A stretch of DNA of 64,000 bases from assembly GCA_024362935.1 (NCBI GenBank), contig JANCRA010000007.1:8124503-8188502 (forward strand), in the 5' to 3' direction. Origin of the DNA: Setophaga petechia. Lineage: Eukaryota; Chordata; Aves; Passeriformes; Parulidae. Position 1 is the stretch's first letter, and each line of letters starts with the position of its first letter. A program made the position numbers and the translations under genes. Under the pieces are notes generated by a model. That model had not been told where the DNA came from. It searched no databases and saw only the letters and a program-made list of their open reading frames with translations. Shown one piece after another: positions 39,913 through 51,900 of the stretch.

Positions 39913-42900
39913 AGTTTCCCCTTAATTTGTTGGAGGATTTATTTTGACAGGGAATGGATTACGTGTTACTAAAAACAGGCCAAAGTTCCTGTGAACCTGA
40001 TAAAACATTGTAACTTAATGTGTTGTCTGACTCATGTTAATATCAATGCAGGTATTTCCAGATCAACATTTTAGATTTTATTTTTGAATGTTGTTGAAGC
40101 CTTCAGTGTGTGTTGCTCAAAACAGTTAAAACTGTGTGAGCAGAGATTGCTTCCATAGTTGTGGATTTGCAGTGTAGTTACTGACAGTTGAATTGTACTG
40201 AAGCTAATAATTAAACCTCATAAGCTGGAGCCCTGAGGGCTTTTTCCTATGCTGTAGTTTAAAGATCTGTTTTATAAAGTGAGTTCATTGTCTAACAGCA
40301 AATGGCAACTCCCATAAGGTAAAGCTTAGATGTCTACCCTTCAGTCTTGTTTCTTATGGCCACATTAGAAATGCAAGCATGCAGTGGAAATTTGCTCTTT
40401 AGTAGTCCCCAGCCATGTTGTGCTTGATTTACAATTTTTAGGGAAGTTAATAAGTATTTATGAGATAATACATTCATGAGAAATGCCAAGATGCTTTAAG
40501 TAGTCCATTAGCCAGAAAATCAGCAAATTAGATCTGAGGGGAGAATCTCGTGTCATAGTAAAGTGAATTAACAAAGCTGACATGCTGCTTTCCAGTCTGG
40601 TGTGAGCAGGGTGATCACACAGCCCTGCCACTGTGCTCAGGGCTGGAGCAGGGCACTGGGGATGCAGAGGGAACATCTCTGTGTGCAGAGCCCCACGCTG
40701 ATTTACCTGACACCTTTCACCCCTCACAGCTCTCTTCTTGCACAGAGTGTGCAGGTGGGAGAGCAGATTGCACAGTCACCATCTGTTAGGGAGATCTGAG
40801 GTTCAGCCCCACGTTACCTTTTCTTTGAGAGGAATCTGATATTCCCATGCTCCTGGTTTTAGCAGTGCCATTACTATTTGTTGCTGCCTAGCTCATTTTT
40901 TGCGTTGCCCATGTTATGCTCAGAGGAGACAAATACTGTTGTTTTTTTCTGTGAAGTTTTTAATTTAGCAAAAAAAAAGTATTTTGTGGATGTATCTTAC
41001 TGCTGATTCTGAGTGTAACATTAAGAAATGAACACATTAAATATATAAGCCATCCAGCCATAACATCTTGCTTTTCTTGTCTGATTCTTTGCTTTCTATT
41101 TCTCCTGTTTCTTTTCCAATGTAAATTGCTTTAGTCCAAAAGTCAGGTAAGAAGGCATGGCATCGTGTTACATCTCTCTCATCTTTCTGCTGCTGCCATT
41201 GCTCATCTTCATTTTATTTAGCATTGGAAAGTGACATGCTTTTATTTTGGGGAGCAGGGGGTTTAGCCTTAGAGAATATCCCTCTATTATAACAAATATA
41301 ACTTAAATTCCTTATGCCCTTTATCATGTAAAAGTCTGCTTAACATATGCCTACAGTGTGTAATTAAGATCCCAGTCTGCTTCCAGCACAAGAAGGGAAT
41401 GTGTGCTAAGGGATTAGAGAAATTCAATTAGCAACTACTAAATGCATGAAACACATTGTAGAATTCTGAGTGTGAAAAGTGTTGCTAGTTCAAAAGTGTA
41501 ATATGTTGGTGGATGTTGCTTTGTATTAATTCACGTTTTTTACTACTTTATTTTTTGTCACGTAGCAAGCATGTCTAGGCCTGCAGCATGTTTTTAGCAC
41601 ATACCATAATGTACCTTCCAGGGCTAAATGTAAAACACTCCTACGTAGTTTAATTGCAACACGTTAAGAGTGATCATAGTTATTTCTGAATAGTTTAACA
41701 TGCACAAAATAATTCCCAAACATCGGAATCCGTACTTAGTTGTCATTAAGCAAATTTATTTCTCCTTTCATTTCAAACTTATTACCCTTTCCTTTCTAAC
41801 TGTAGGGATAACTATGGTGTTTGTAACAATGTCAGAAGTGGTTCAGCCACAAAGAGAATGACATCACATAAAGCTTGCTCTGAGTTAAACCTGCCTCAGC
41901 AACCTGAGCTCTGTGGGCAGGACTGTGACCTACCCACAGCTCCCCTGGGACCTGCCCTCGTGGGTCGCCTTCAGGATTAGGGCATGGAGATATTTATCAA
42001 AGTTCATCTAAATACTTGAATACACCTCTCTAGATTTATTCTAAAGCCACAACATGACTGCCAAAGCAGTAAGCATCTGCTGAGATTTTGCTTATGCATA
42101 TTGTAGGGAAGGGAATATTTAACTATAGTCAAATACTTCTTATTCCATTTTCCTCCTTGTATTTATTTCACAGATTGTTTATATTTTGCCATTTGATGCT
42201 ATCCCTGGAAGTTGCATGTATTAATTTTTTTGTTTTTATTTTCTGTTCACCTCATTGTCACCCGCACTTTCTCTGATAAATGGTAAATACAACAGCCTCC
42301 GCTCCTTCAGTTCGGATAGGTCCTACACGCTCAACAGGAGCTCCTATGCCCGGGACAGCATGATGATTGAGGAGCTGCTGGTGCCAGCCAAGGACCAGGT
42401 ACGTGCTGTGTGCCTGCCACAGGGCAGCTGTGCTTCGTTTGTGCAGGGCATTGCAGTGTGGGGGCCTCAGCTGTGCTTCCTGAGGCTCTGGCTGCTCTCT
42501 CAGCTGGTGAAGAGGGGCAGGAAAGGAGCTGTGGACAAGAGATGGTGGGGTTGCCATTCTCTGGGTTTGATCCTGCAAGGGGCCAGCGGTGGGGTCCCAA
42601 ACCAAAAGAGTCTTTAAGGGACCAATTATGTCTCTGAGTGTTATTGGCTGAGGTCAGTGGGTGCTCCTGTGAGGCTCCTGTGTATCTTTAGGGTGCTCTG
42701 ATAAGCTGGGAGCAATGAGTTTTACACTGAGCAACCTTTGTACTGCACAGACTGGGAATTACTTTGCCTGCTCTGTCCACATGGAGGGGACTTCAACTGC
42801 TGTCCTTGTTTTTTCACTCCTGGGAAGAATTTGGCCTTGTAAAGATTAAGCTAGTATAGACTCTTCAGTTTATATATCTTCCAAACACTTGTGCAATGAC

Positions 42901-45900
42901 TAATGCAACAAAAGCAGCATCTTTTGACCTGATGATAGCGTGGGAAAGTCTTCCCAAAAGCTGGGGATGATTGAGTACAGTATGCTTTGTTTGTGAGTTC
43001 CACAGCATTTTCCTTGGTGGACTTGCTTCAGATTTCCAAATCTAACTGAATTACTCAAGAGTTTCTTGGTACACAGAAGTCAAAGACCTGTTAGGAAGCT
43101 GGATAAAAATTCACATTAAAATCCTTACTTGGAAAGGACTGGAGGGGAGTGGAACTGTTGTTTATGCCCTGGAAAAGCATAAGGTGGATTGTAATGAAAC
43201 AGAGCTTTTCTGCTGCTGTTTTCACAGACCGTTCCTGCACTGGGGGCTTATGGGTCTCAGAGGATATTTTCATGGGGAAAAGGGTTCACAAAACAGGACT
43301 TGTACACTTTAAACGTTGATTGTATTAGTTTGTAAATTCCATTGTGGGATAAGCCATCCAGTTTTACTAGAACTTTTACACACAGTTCTGGTAGTATTAT
43401 GAGAATGGTAGAAATTGGGTTCTCTTTAGCAACCGAATGTTTATGATTATATTGTTACTTTTAAGTGAAATGCTGTAAACCTCCAATAACCTTAATTTGC
43501 AACAGCCATCTAAGGAGAGTTTCCAAAGCTTGCATAGCAGTGATTTTGTGGTTTTGTTTGGTTTGAAGTCATAAAACAAAATCTGCAGCTACTGGCACTG
43601 GAAATTCTATGCCAGGGCTGAGCACCTAAAGCTGCTTTGATGCCTTCTAATACTAAGACTTCATTAAGCTTTCTTGATATGATGTAAATTTCAGAGGAGA
43701 GGAAGACTCTTCAATCTGAGAATTATTTTGCATCATTTTATGATTCTGGCTATGTGTGTGATTCTCATTAAAATAGATGGCATGGATTGAGCAGCTAGGG
43801 TGCACATAACAAGGCTGAAAACCAGCTCTGTGCTTAACAACGCTCAAAGAATGAGGTACTGGGAAAAAATATCAGTCCTGTCTCGAGAGGTTGGTAAAGC
43901 CATGATTCTGTGCAAAACAAACATGGAAGCAACAAACTGTCTTCATGAGAAAGGGAGACCAGGTAAAACTTTCTGCTGTGACTTCTCCAAACCTCCATGT
44001 CCTGACAAAAATATCTCCATCCTCTGGAATGCCTGTGGCTTGCTGCGCTGCCCAGCCCTAGCTTTTGGCTGAAGCAGGAGAAGTGTGTTTGGGAGATGGA
44101 GAATATCCCTGCCCCTCTTTCTCATCCCTCTGTACATTAATGGGCTCCTAGGTAACTTCTGCTATGGCAGTAGAAAGCAGGGGGAAAAAGCACCAATTTG
44201 TGTTCCACCAATGTGATTTACAGGAGCAAGGATCTTTGTGGTTTGAAATCAATATTCTGAAAGTCTGTCTGGGAACTGAGAGGAGTTCAGGCTATTTTGG
44301 GAATCACACTGCTCTGAAACAGAGCGATCCATTGCCTGTCTGTGTATGCCATTTCCTCTCCTTTTGTACAGCTCAGACCTGTCTGGAGTTCATGGCAGCA
44401 GCAAAGTCAATTATTCGGAATTAATTTTATCCCAAACATCAGTATGTAAAAGAGTAAGGAACATTTGCCAGCCTCTTGGTCTGGTTAAGATAGCAGATCC
44501 CATCACCTTTCCCCAGGATCCCTGGTAGGCTTGGGAGACTGGGAAGAGTCAAATGAAGATTTGAAACCATTCTTACCGAATCTCACTGCCAGCATAACAC
44601 GTGGAGTGTTAGAGAAGAGTTTCTAATAATTCTTTAGAAGTCATGATATTCTCCATTGTTTGCATTTGGTGGTTTATTGCTGACTCTGTTCACAGGGAGC
44701 TCTCAATCCAGGCCACACTGTACCTCATAACTTGGCTGGAGCAAAGTTAAAATTTCTGTGTTCTGGCGTGTTCCCTTGGATGCAGCAACTCAGACTAAAT
44801 CCAAATGACTTCTCCATGGAATAATTTACATCAGCCTCTGAATTTAATCAGCCAAAGGCAGGATGACTCGGGCTGTCCATTAAATAGCAGCTTGCTGAAT
44901 CACTTCAGTCTGGATAAATTCATCTGGGAGGAAGCATAAATTTTTCTGTTTGCTGAACTTTGATATTACACAGCCTGGATATTCAGTTATGCAACCAGCA
45001 GGATCCTTGCCAGCAGAACCCTCAGTATTTTTATACACACATTTGCATCTAAGGCTGCCACACCCTTTAGCAATGCATTTTTAATCTCCCTCAGTCCAGG
45101 GAGGGAACACTGGGACCTGACCAAACCCAGAATGGATCCTGTGGTTTAATGTCACTGACAATGTACTATCTTCTGGACTGCTTATATTGCAACTTACACA
45201 GGAAGATTATTTTTTTTTTTTTGCCTGCATGGAAAATCCAGCACCTCAACTGGCTGAAAAAATGAGATTCACAGATGTGTGCTGTGTGTAAGATGAGTGG
45301 GTCCAGCTATCAGCTTTTCCTACTCCCTTTCTCCACCAAAATTATTAGCTGCAGACTTTGGGCTTTTGCTTGCTCTGCATATATCCTAAAGATCCGTTTG
45401 ATTGCACTTGGTCAGAAAGGAATGCTTCAAAAAAACCCAGTCAGCTGCTGTACAGACCATGTCTGAGGACATGGAGCTGGACTGAGGAGCCCCACCCAGG
45501 TGTGTAGGCAAACCTAGAGCGCAGCCAGGTGCAGGAGCGCCTCTAGCACAGATTATTTTGGAGTGATGGTATTTCCTTGGAATTTATATGGCTCTGTGTT
45601 TAGTTTTCCATATCCCACTGCTAAAGGAACATAAGCATTTTTTATCTGTGTGAAAAATCATCCTTTTTATAGGACACCTGACCCCACATTTATTTGTTGA
45701 TGTGTGTCCTGTACCCCGGTGCAGTGATGCTGTACAGCTTAGCAGGCCTTTCAGGGACCAACACCAAATTATGTTGTTCCTTTTGGCCCATCTCTTGTGT
45801 TTCTTTGCTTTGACCTATTTTTGATGATAATGTTTATCACTGAGCAAAACAATAAATTTATTTTTGTTTATCTGAATTTTTACAGTGCCTGTGACAACCT

Positions 45901-48900
45901 GTCTGAATCTTACACTGTTTGGTATCCAAAGTAATAATGTGCTCAGTGTGAGCCCATACAAATCACTTGGAATAGCAGAAACCCACAGTGTTGGCTTTCC
46001 TGCCTGAACCACAGGCTCTCCAGGAAATATTGGACAATCCCTAGCATCTTACTGGAAAGACTAAGAAAACTGTCTTCATTAAACTTAATTACAACACAAA
46101 TTTCAAATGGCGCCAATTAAGTCCACTTTGGATGCTTAATTGTCATTGTTTTGACAGCATTCATTTTACCTTTTATGTCTGATGGGGTATTTTGCTGTTT
46201 AGCATATGCAAGTTGCCCTCTATTGTTGTTGTCTGTGCTTGAACTGTCCGGCCTCGAGTACATCTGTTAGAGCACAGAGTTTAACAAAAGATCCTTCATA
46301 GAAGCGTTGAGCTACGGAAGGGAGGAGGCACCGAGCCAGGAGTGACAGAGCAAAGCTGCACTCTGCAGGGGTTTCTGTCAAAGAGCACTAAATTACAGAG
46401 TCAATAGTTTTTTGGAAGGAAACCTGGGAACGAAACCCGATTTCTAATGAAAGAAATGCCTAAAGAGTGCAGATTTTTGGAAACCCCAGAGTGATGGGAG
46501 TGTTGCACATTCTGGCCAGCAACACAGCAGCTATCTGCCTGCTTATCTTGTGGAAGCTTCTCAAGAGAAGTACTTCTGTGTGTTTATGACTGAATTTGCC
46601 AGATTTACTTCTAATGCTGATATTTCTATTCAAAATAATTAATTTCCACTACCAGCATGTGTCAACATATAAAGAAAACCCAGGTGGGAATAATAAGATT
46701 TTAGAAGCGTGTGCTTGGCTCTGGTTTGACTTGAACCCATTGAAGTGGATTTGAAAGCAGCCCATGAGGTTTCAGTGCAAACAGGCTGCTCTCTCTAGCT
46801 GCATTTGCCTCTAAGCAGCAAACAACCTACTTACAGGAAACGCTGACATTTTTAACACCATCTTGGGGGAAGATTGTGTGTTGCTTCTTCACTTACTTCT
46901 ATTAATGTAATTTATGGCTTCTTAAACTGGGGAGACTCTTTCATATCACCCTGGAAATAGGGGGAAACAGTAGTTGAAGTTTAGTTGGTTTAATTTCCTA
47001 AGACAAGAGAAACAAAGGAGAGCAAGTGTTTTGCTGGAATAGCTTTGGTGCCCAGTAGGAGGATTTGCAGTGTGAGGGATGTTGTGGGGCACAGGATGTG
47101 TGAATGTCCATGTGCGTGGGCAGCAGGAGGAACAAGTCACACCTCAGGGAGTTAATTTTAGCCTCACAGGGTTAAAGCTATTTCTGGCCACATGAGTAGG
47201 GGCAGTGGCACTCCACGAAACAGTGCCCATGTTAGTTGTGTAAAACCAACCTCCTCCTGCCTTCACAGCCTCACTGAAACTCCCAGGGAAGTTATTCCCA
47301 GGTTCTGCTTGAATAAGGATCTATCCAATGGCACCCTCTGAGGGGTGGTGTTACACTGCCTGTCTGTATGCTGTATGACTGCAGTACAAATGGTAATTGC
47401 TTTTTTTTTCAATCTTTTAAACCTGGCACATTAAAGTAAGTAAAGGTGGGTAGAGACATTCTTGAAACTAGAGGAAGTGCAAAAATGGGGCAAAAAGAAT
47501 GTTTGAAGAGACAAGAGTTTGTGTGTGTATTTCATGTTTCTGTTACAGGATTTCCTGTAATTATCAGCACTGTTAAATGGAAAGGACCAGATCTAAATTT
47601 AACAAAATTATATTAACAAGTTTGTATTTAAGGCAAGTGTTTCTAATGTTAATTTTAATTTTCAATGTATCTGTTTTTTTTGAAGCACCTGACGTTTCAA
47701 AGGGAGTTTGATTCTGATTCTCTCAGGCACTACAGTTGGGCTGCAGACACCTTGGACAATGTTAACCTTGTTTCCAGTCCCATCCACTCTGGGTAGGTCA
47801 CTTAACAGTTTTCCTTTATCTGTAGATGTGGAGCTGTATTGTTAGCTGCAGAATAGAGCCTGCTGTAATGGCTGATAACATGTCTGTTCCTGCTCCACTT
47901 GAAGCCAGTGGCAAAATTCACACTGACTTCAAGGAGGGTGCTTAATAACAGGAGTCAGTTTAAATTCTTGAATATCAAACCGAGAACTTGCTTCTGAACT
48001 TAATTTTCTGAGTGCCTAAACATTGTAATCCTGCAGGCTTTTCTCTAAGAGTCATGTTTTGCTTTTTCTGTTGCTTATGCTTTGCTTTCAGTGTCATAAA
48101 TGATTTTTGTTTGCATTGTGTTAAATTATTTGGACTATAAAATCAGAGATAGTATGTCATCTTTTCTGTTCTTTCATAGAGGAAAAAATGGGGGGCTTTA
48201 ATTTGGGCTCTTATTTTGTTTATACTTCAAGCTCCTGCCTAGTCTCCAATATCTGTAGTTTGATTTTAGTGGTGCTATTTGTTTACTTATGAGTCATCAC
48301 TGTAATTTAGGTGCCTCTTGACAGTGCCACACAGACTTGATTTAAATGCAGTAGTAGTGATGTCTGAATGCATATTGTAAAAATTTGCAAATGAATGTGT
48401 AAGTAATCTTTGCATATTATTAGATTGTCTAGTGTAAATATTATTTGTTGTTTAGTTTTTGAGATCAGGGCATAAAATCTCATATCCTCTTTAATTTACT
48501 TCCCCATTTTGTGCCTAATTACATTCTTGTCATAAAAATGAGTGTGGCACATACCAAAATATTTCATTTCCAATACAGCAAGCCCCACAAATCTAAAGCT
48601 ACAGTCCTACAATGCACATCTGCACCTGCATCTGCTGAACAGATCTATGCAACAGTAGATTTTTAGGTCCCAAGCTGATAAAACACTGCACGTGGTCAGT
48701 GCTAGCATTAAAATGTCAAGAATTGCAGTATGAGAAGCTGAAGACTGTTGGTTATCATGGAATGCTGCTTTGGCCAAGGACTTCAGAGAGAGCTGGTAGC
48801 CCAACCCTCTGCTTTGCTGTAGGATAAAATGTAGCCAAGCTATTTCTGAAAGATGTTTAATGTCCTAAAAATCACTAAAAATAAGAGATTCCCCAGCTTC

Positions 48901-51900
48901 AGGAGTCCACTATCTTTTGTTTTACTGTTTCTTTCCCTAATGCTCAGCTTAGCATTTCATTGCTGCACTCTAAGCCTGTTTCTTACCCACAGTGGATATC
49001 CATTGTCATGTCCATAGTGGGCATGGAGAACAAGATCTTACTGGTTTCTTAACAATTGTTTTCCATCTCTGAAGACATATAATCCTGTCTTTTAGACTAA
49101 AATGTCCCAGACCCTCCTTGGTGGTGCTTTCCCCATGCCAGCACGTTCCTGCTGCTCTGCCCCAGCTCTCCTTCTCTGGTGGCAGCCTGTCTGTAAGCCA
49201 AGAGTGCCACCTCCTTGGTCTGACACATAGCACACCTAAGCAGTCCCACAATGAGAGTTATCCTTTTGGTAGTTTCAGTTTCTCTTGGTGAATGTTTGTG
49301 ATCTGCTAGAATTTCTTGGCTTTCTCTTGAATTCCTGAAGTTTGGTTAATTTTTACTGGTGCTGTGTTTAAGTGTTTGGTTTTCCCCTCTGTTTGCATTT
49401 GTCTCTATGATATTTCAGTTTGCTGGTTCCAGCCCCTTTTCCCATTTTTTAGCAAGAGAACTTTTAATTCTGATCCTATTTCCAAAGACTTTTCAGACCT
49501 TTTTTCTGTGCTGAAATTGTGAAGACATTTTAGCCTAGTACCTGTGCCAGGACAGCAGAGTGAAATATGCCCTTGAAGTTCCCTTTCAGTGTAACAGGAA
49601 AGCACTGATGGTATCTCTTTTGAGGTAACTTCTCAGGTGATCCTGCACTTACCTTATCTGTTCTGTACCTCCATTGCCTGCTGAGGTACCAAGGCAGTAC
49701 TTCCACACATCAAAGAAGGAATTCAAATTCATTTGGCATTAATTGCTCTTGCCACTTATATTTTTGGTTTGTTTTTATTTTGAGACCGGTGGTAGGAAAG
49801 GTGTAATATCTTGATTAATTACCTTGATACTTTAGGCTCTTATAGAGTGATTATTAAATAATTTATTCCTGACTATTTCCTGGTAATTTGGGTTAGACTG
49901 ATTGGTCTAGAATTTTCTGGTTTCTTTTCATCCTGGTAGAAGATAGGTCTGATGTTTTCATGCTGCAATACTTGCCTGCCCTTAGGTCTTCAGCATGTTC
50001 ACCAGTGGTTCCAGCCCTCCTTACATGTTCTGTGGACATGGGGTCTTTCACATAAGATCTGCTCCCTTGGTACATGGGCCCTCTCAAATGCAGAGATGCA
50101 GTTTGCCCAGAGGGGAGCAAACTGTGGCAGGGAGAGGACAGGTATCCTCCAGACATGTATAGCTCTCAAAATGGGCACAAATCAAAATAGTCTCCAAACA
50201 TTTAAGGCTTTTCTGGCCCATTACATTTCTTAGCTGACATGGAAAATCTATCAGAAATGATGCTCTGAGGATTCAGTTCCTTTGTCAAGGAAAAAAGCCC
50301 CAAATCTCACTCGTTGCTTATTTGCTTTTCAGTTGTGGCCCCATATTATAATATCCTGTTTGATTTTCCTGGTTATCTTCACCTAGAGGCAATCAACAGA
50401 TGTTCCCTTCTAATCTTCCAGTACACACATCTGATATGCAGAGGACCATGACTTTTCACATCTCTTCTGCCAGTCTTTTCCTAACCAGCCAATCCTTTTC
50501 TGCTTGTTTGGGGTGCTTCATCCCTTTCCTTGTCCCCAGTTCTGTCTGTGGCTGGGGGCAGAGGCTGTGGTGGCCCTGTGGCCAGGCTCTGACCCCACTG
50601 TTCTTGGCCATCTCCATCATCCCAGGGCTCCCCTTGTGCCATGCCAGGAGCAGCACTGCTGCCTCAGGTCACTCTTTCCCCATTTGCCCACTGTCAGGAG
50701 AAAGCATCAGTGTTTGTTCTCATTTCCTCACCCTGGCAGAAGGGGAATTCTGGGAGCAGGATGTGGAGATCCAGCAATGTATCAGTGAAAGGAGGAGAGA
50801 GGAGAAATTGTTGGCACTGATTTCAACTCTTCTGGTTTTTCCTTTTTTCAAGCCAAGAGAATGTTTTATGTTGTTCCTCTTGAGTTCAGATAAGTTGTTT
50901 TGCCAGCATATGTTTTGAACAGGGTCCATTGTAAGCAGTACATTGAAATGCATCATGAATCTTGAGGCCTCTGGAAGGGTAGAGACCCTCACCAAAATGA
51001 CCTTCAGCTGTCAGATGTGAGCTTATTCCTGCAGCTTTCCCAAAGCCAAATGTGGGCGTTGTCTCTTCGTGTTGCCTTTAACTCCTTCATTTCCTTAGCT
51101 GAAAGAAAGAAATGAGTGTGCCACGTTACCTAACAATATTGAAAAATTCAGAGATGCTGGATCCAGTCTTGCAAAGTGGAATGAATCAGATTCTTTATAG
51201 TTTACTGTATTTTAAATTATATTGACTATATGTAGTTGAAATTAAATTAACTGTATATAGTTTACTCCAGCCTGCTGTGCACACAGAACTCATTTCTGAC
51301 AGCAGTGCAATGGATGCATGGACTGATACTCCTTTCAAGCATCCTGCCACACATATGTTTGCACATTATGCTCTGGGAAACAAACTGCTTTAGGAAAGTG
51401 CAGGAACTGGTTTTCCATGGCACACAGGAGCATGTTTTTGGAATTTAATGAAGAAGTTGTGTTGCAATAAATTCTCTGCCGACTGAGTAAACAGCAAATG
51501 CTTTTCTCCTTGTGCTTCTGCATTTTCCAGAGAACTTACAGAGTTGTGCTGACTAATTAAATGAACCCTCCATTTGGGATTTTTTTTCCATGTGTAGCAT
51601 ATTTTATATGACATATGTCACAATAAGTGAAGCAAAAACCAAATAATTTCTAAAGCTGGCCTTCAAACATGTTGCTTTTGTTATTTTTCTGATTGTTACT
51701 TTTTCTTTGCACTTATTATTGATATTTTCTGTTGCTTGCCTCTAATTATCTTACATTAATTTTCCCATTTGCTTTCTAAATTATTTTGCAGCTATTCCTC
51801 TCCACTCCCCCAGTATGATTCAAGGTGATAACTCGGTGCTTTCTGTGAATCCTCATTTTATTTTGTTTTTTAAACTTTTTTTCCCACAGAGTGTGTGTAG

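Noticed and set aside
41787..41825. Second microexon-like site (CTAACTGTAG, 11 nt, GTGTTT)
   Set aside because: 11 nt would shift the frame and the donor is poor.
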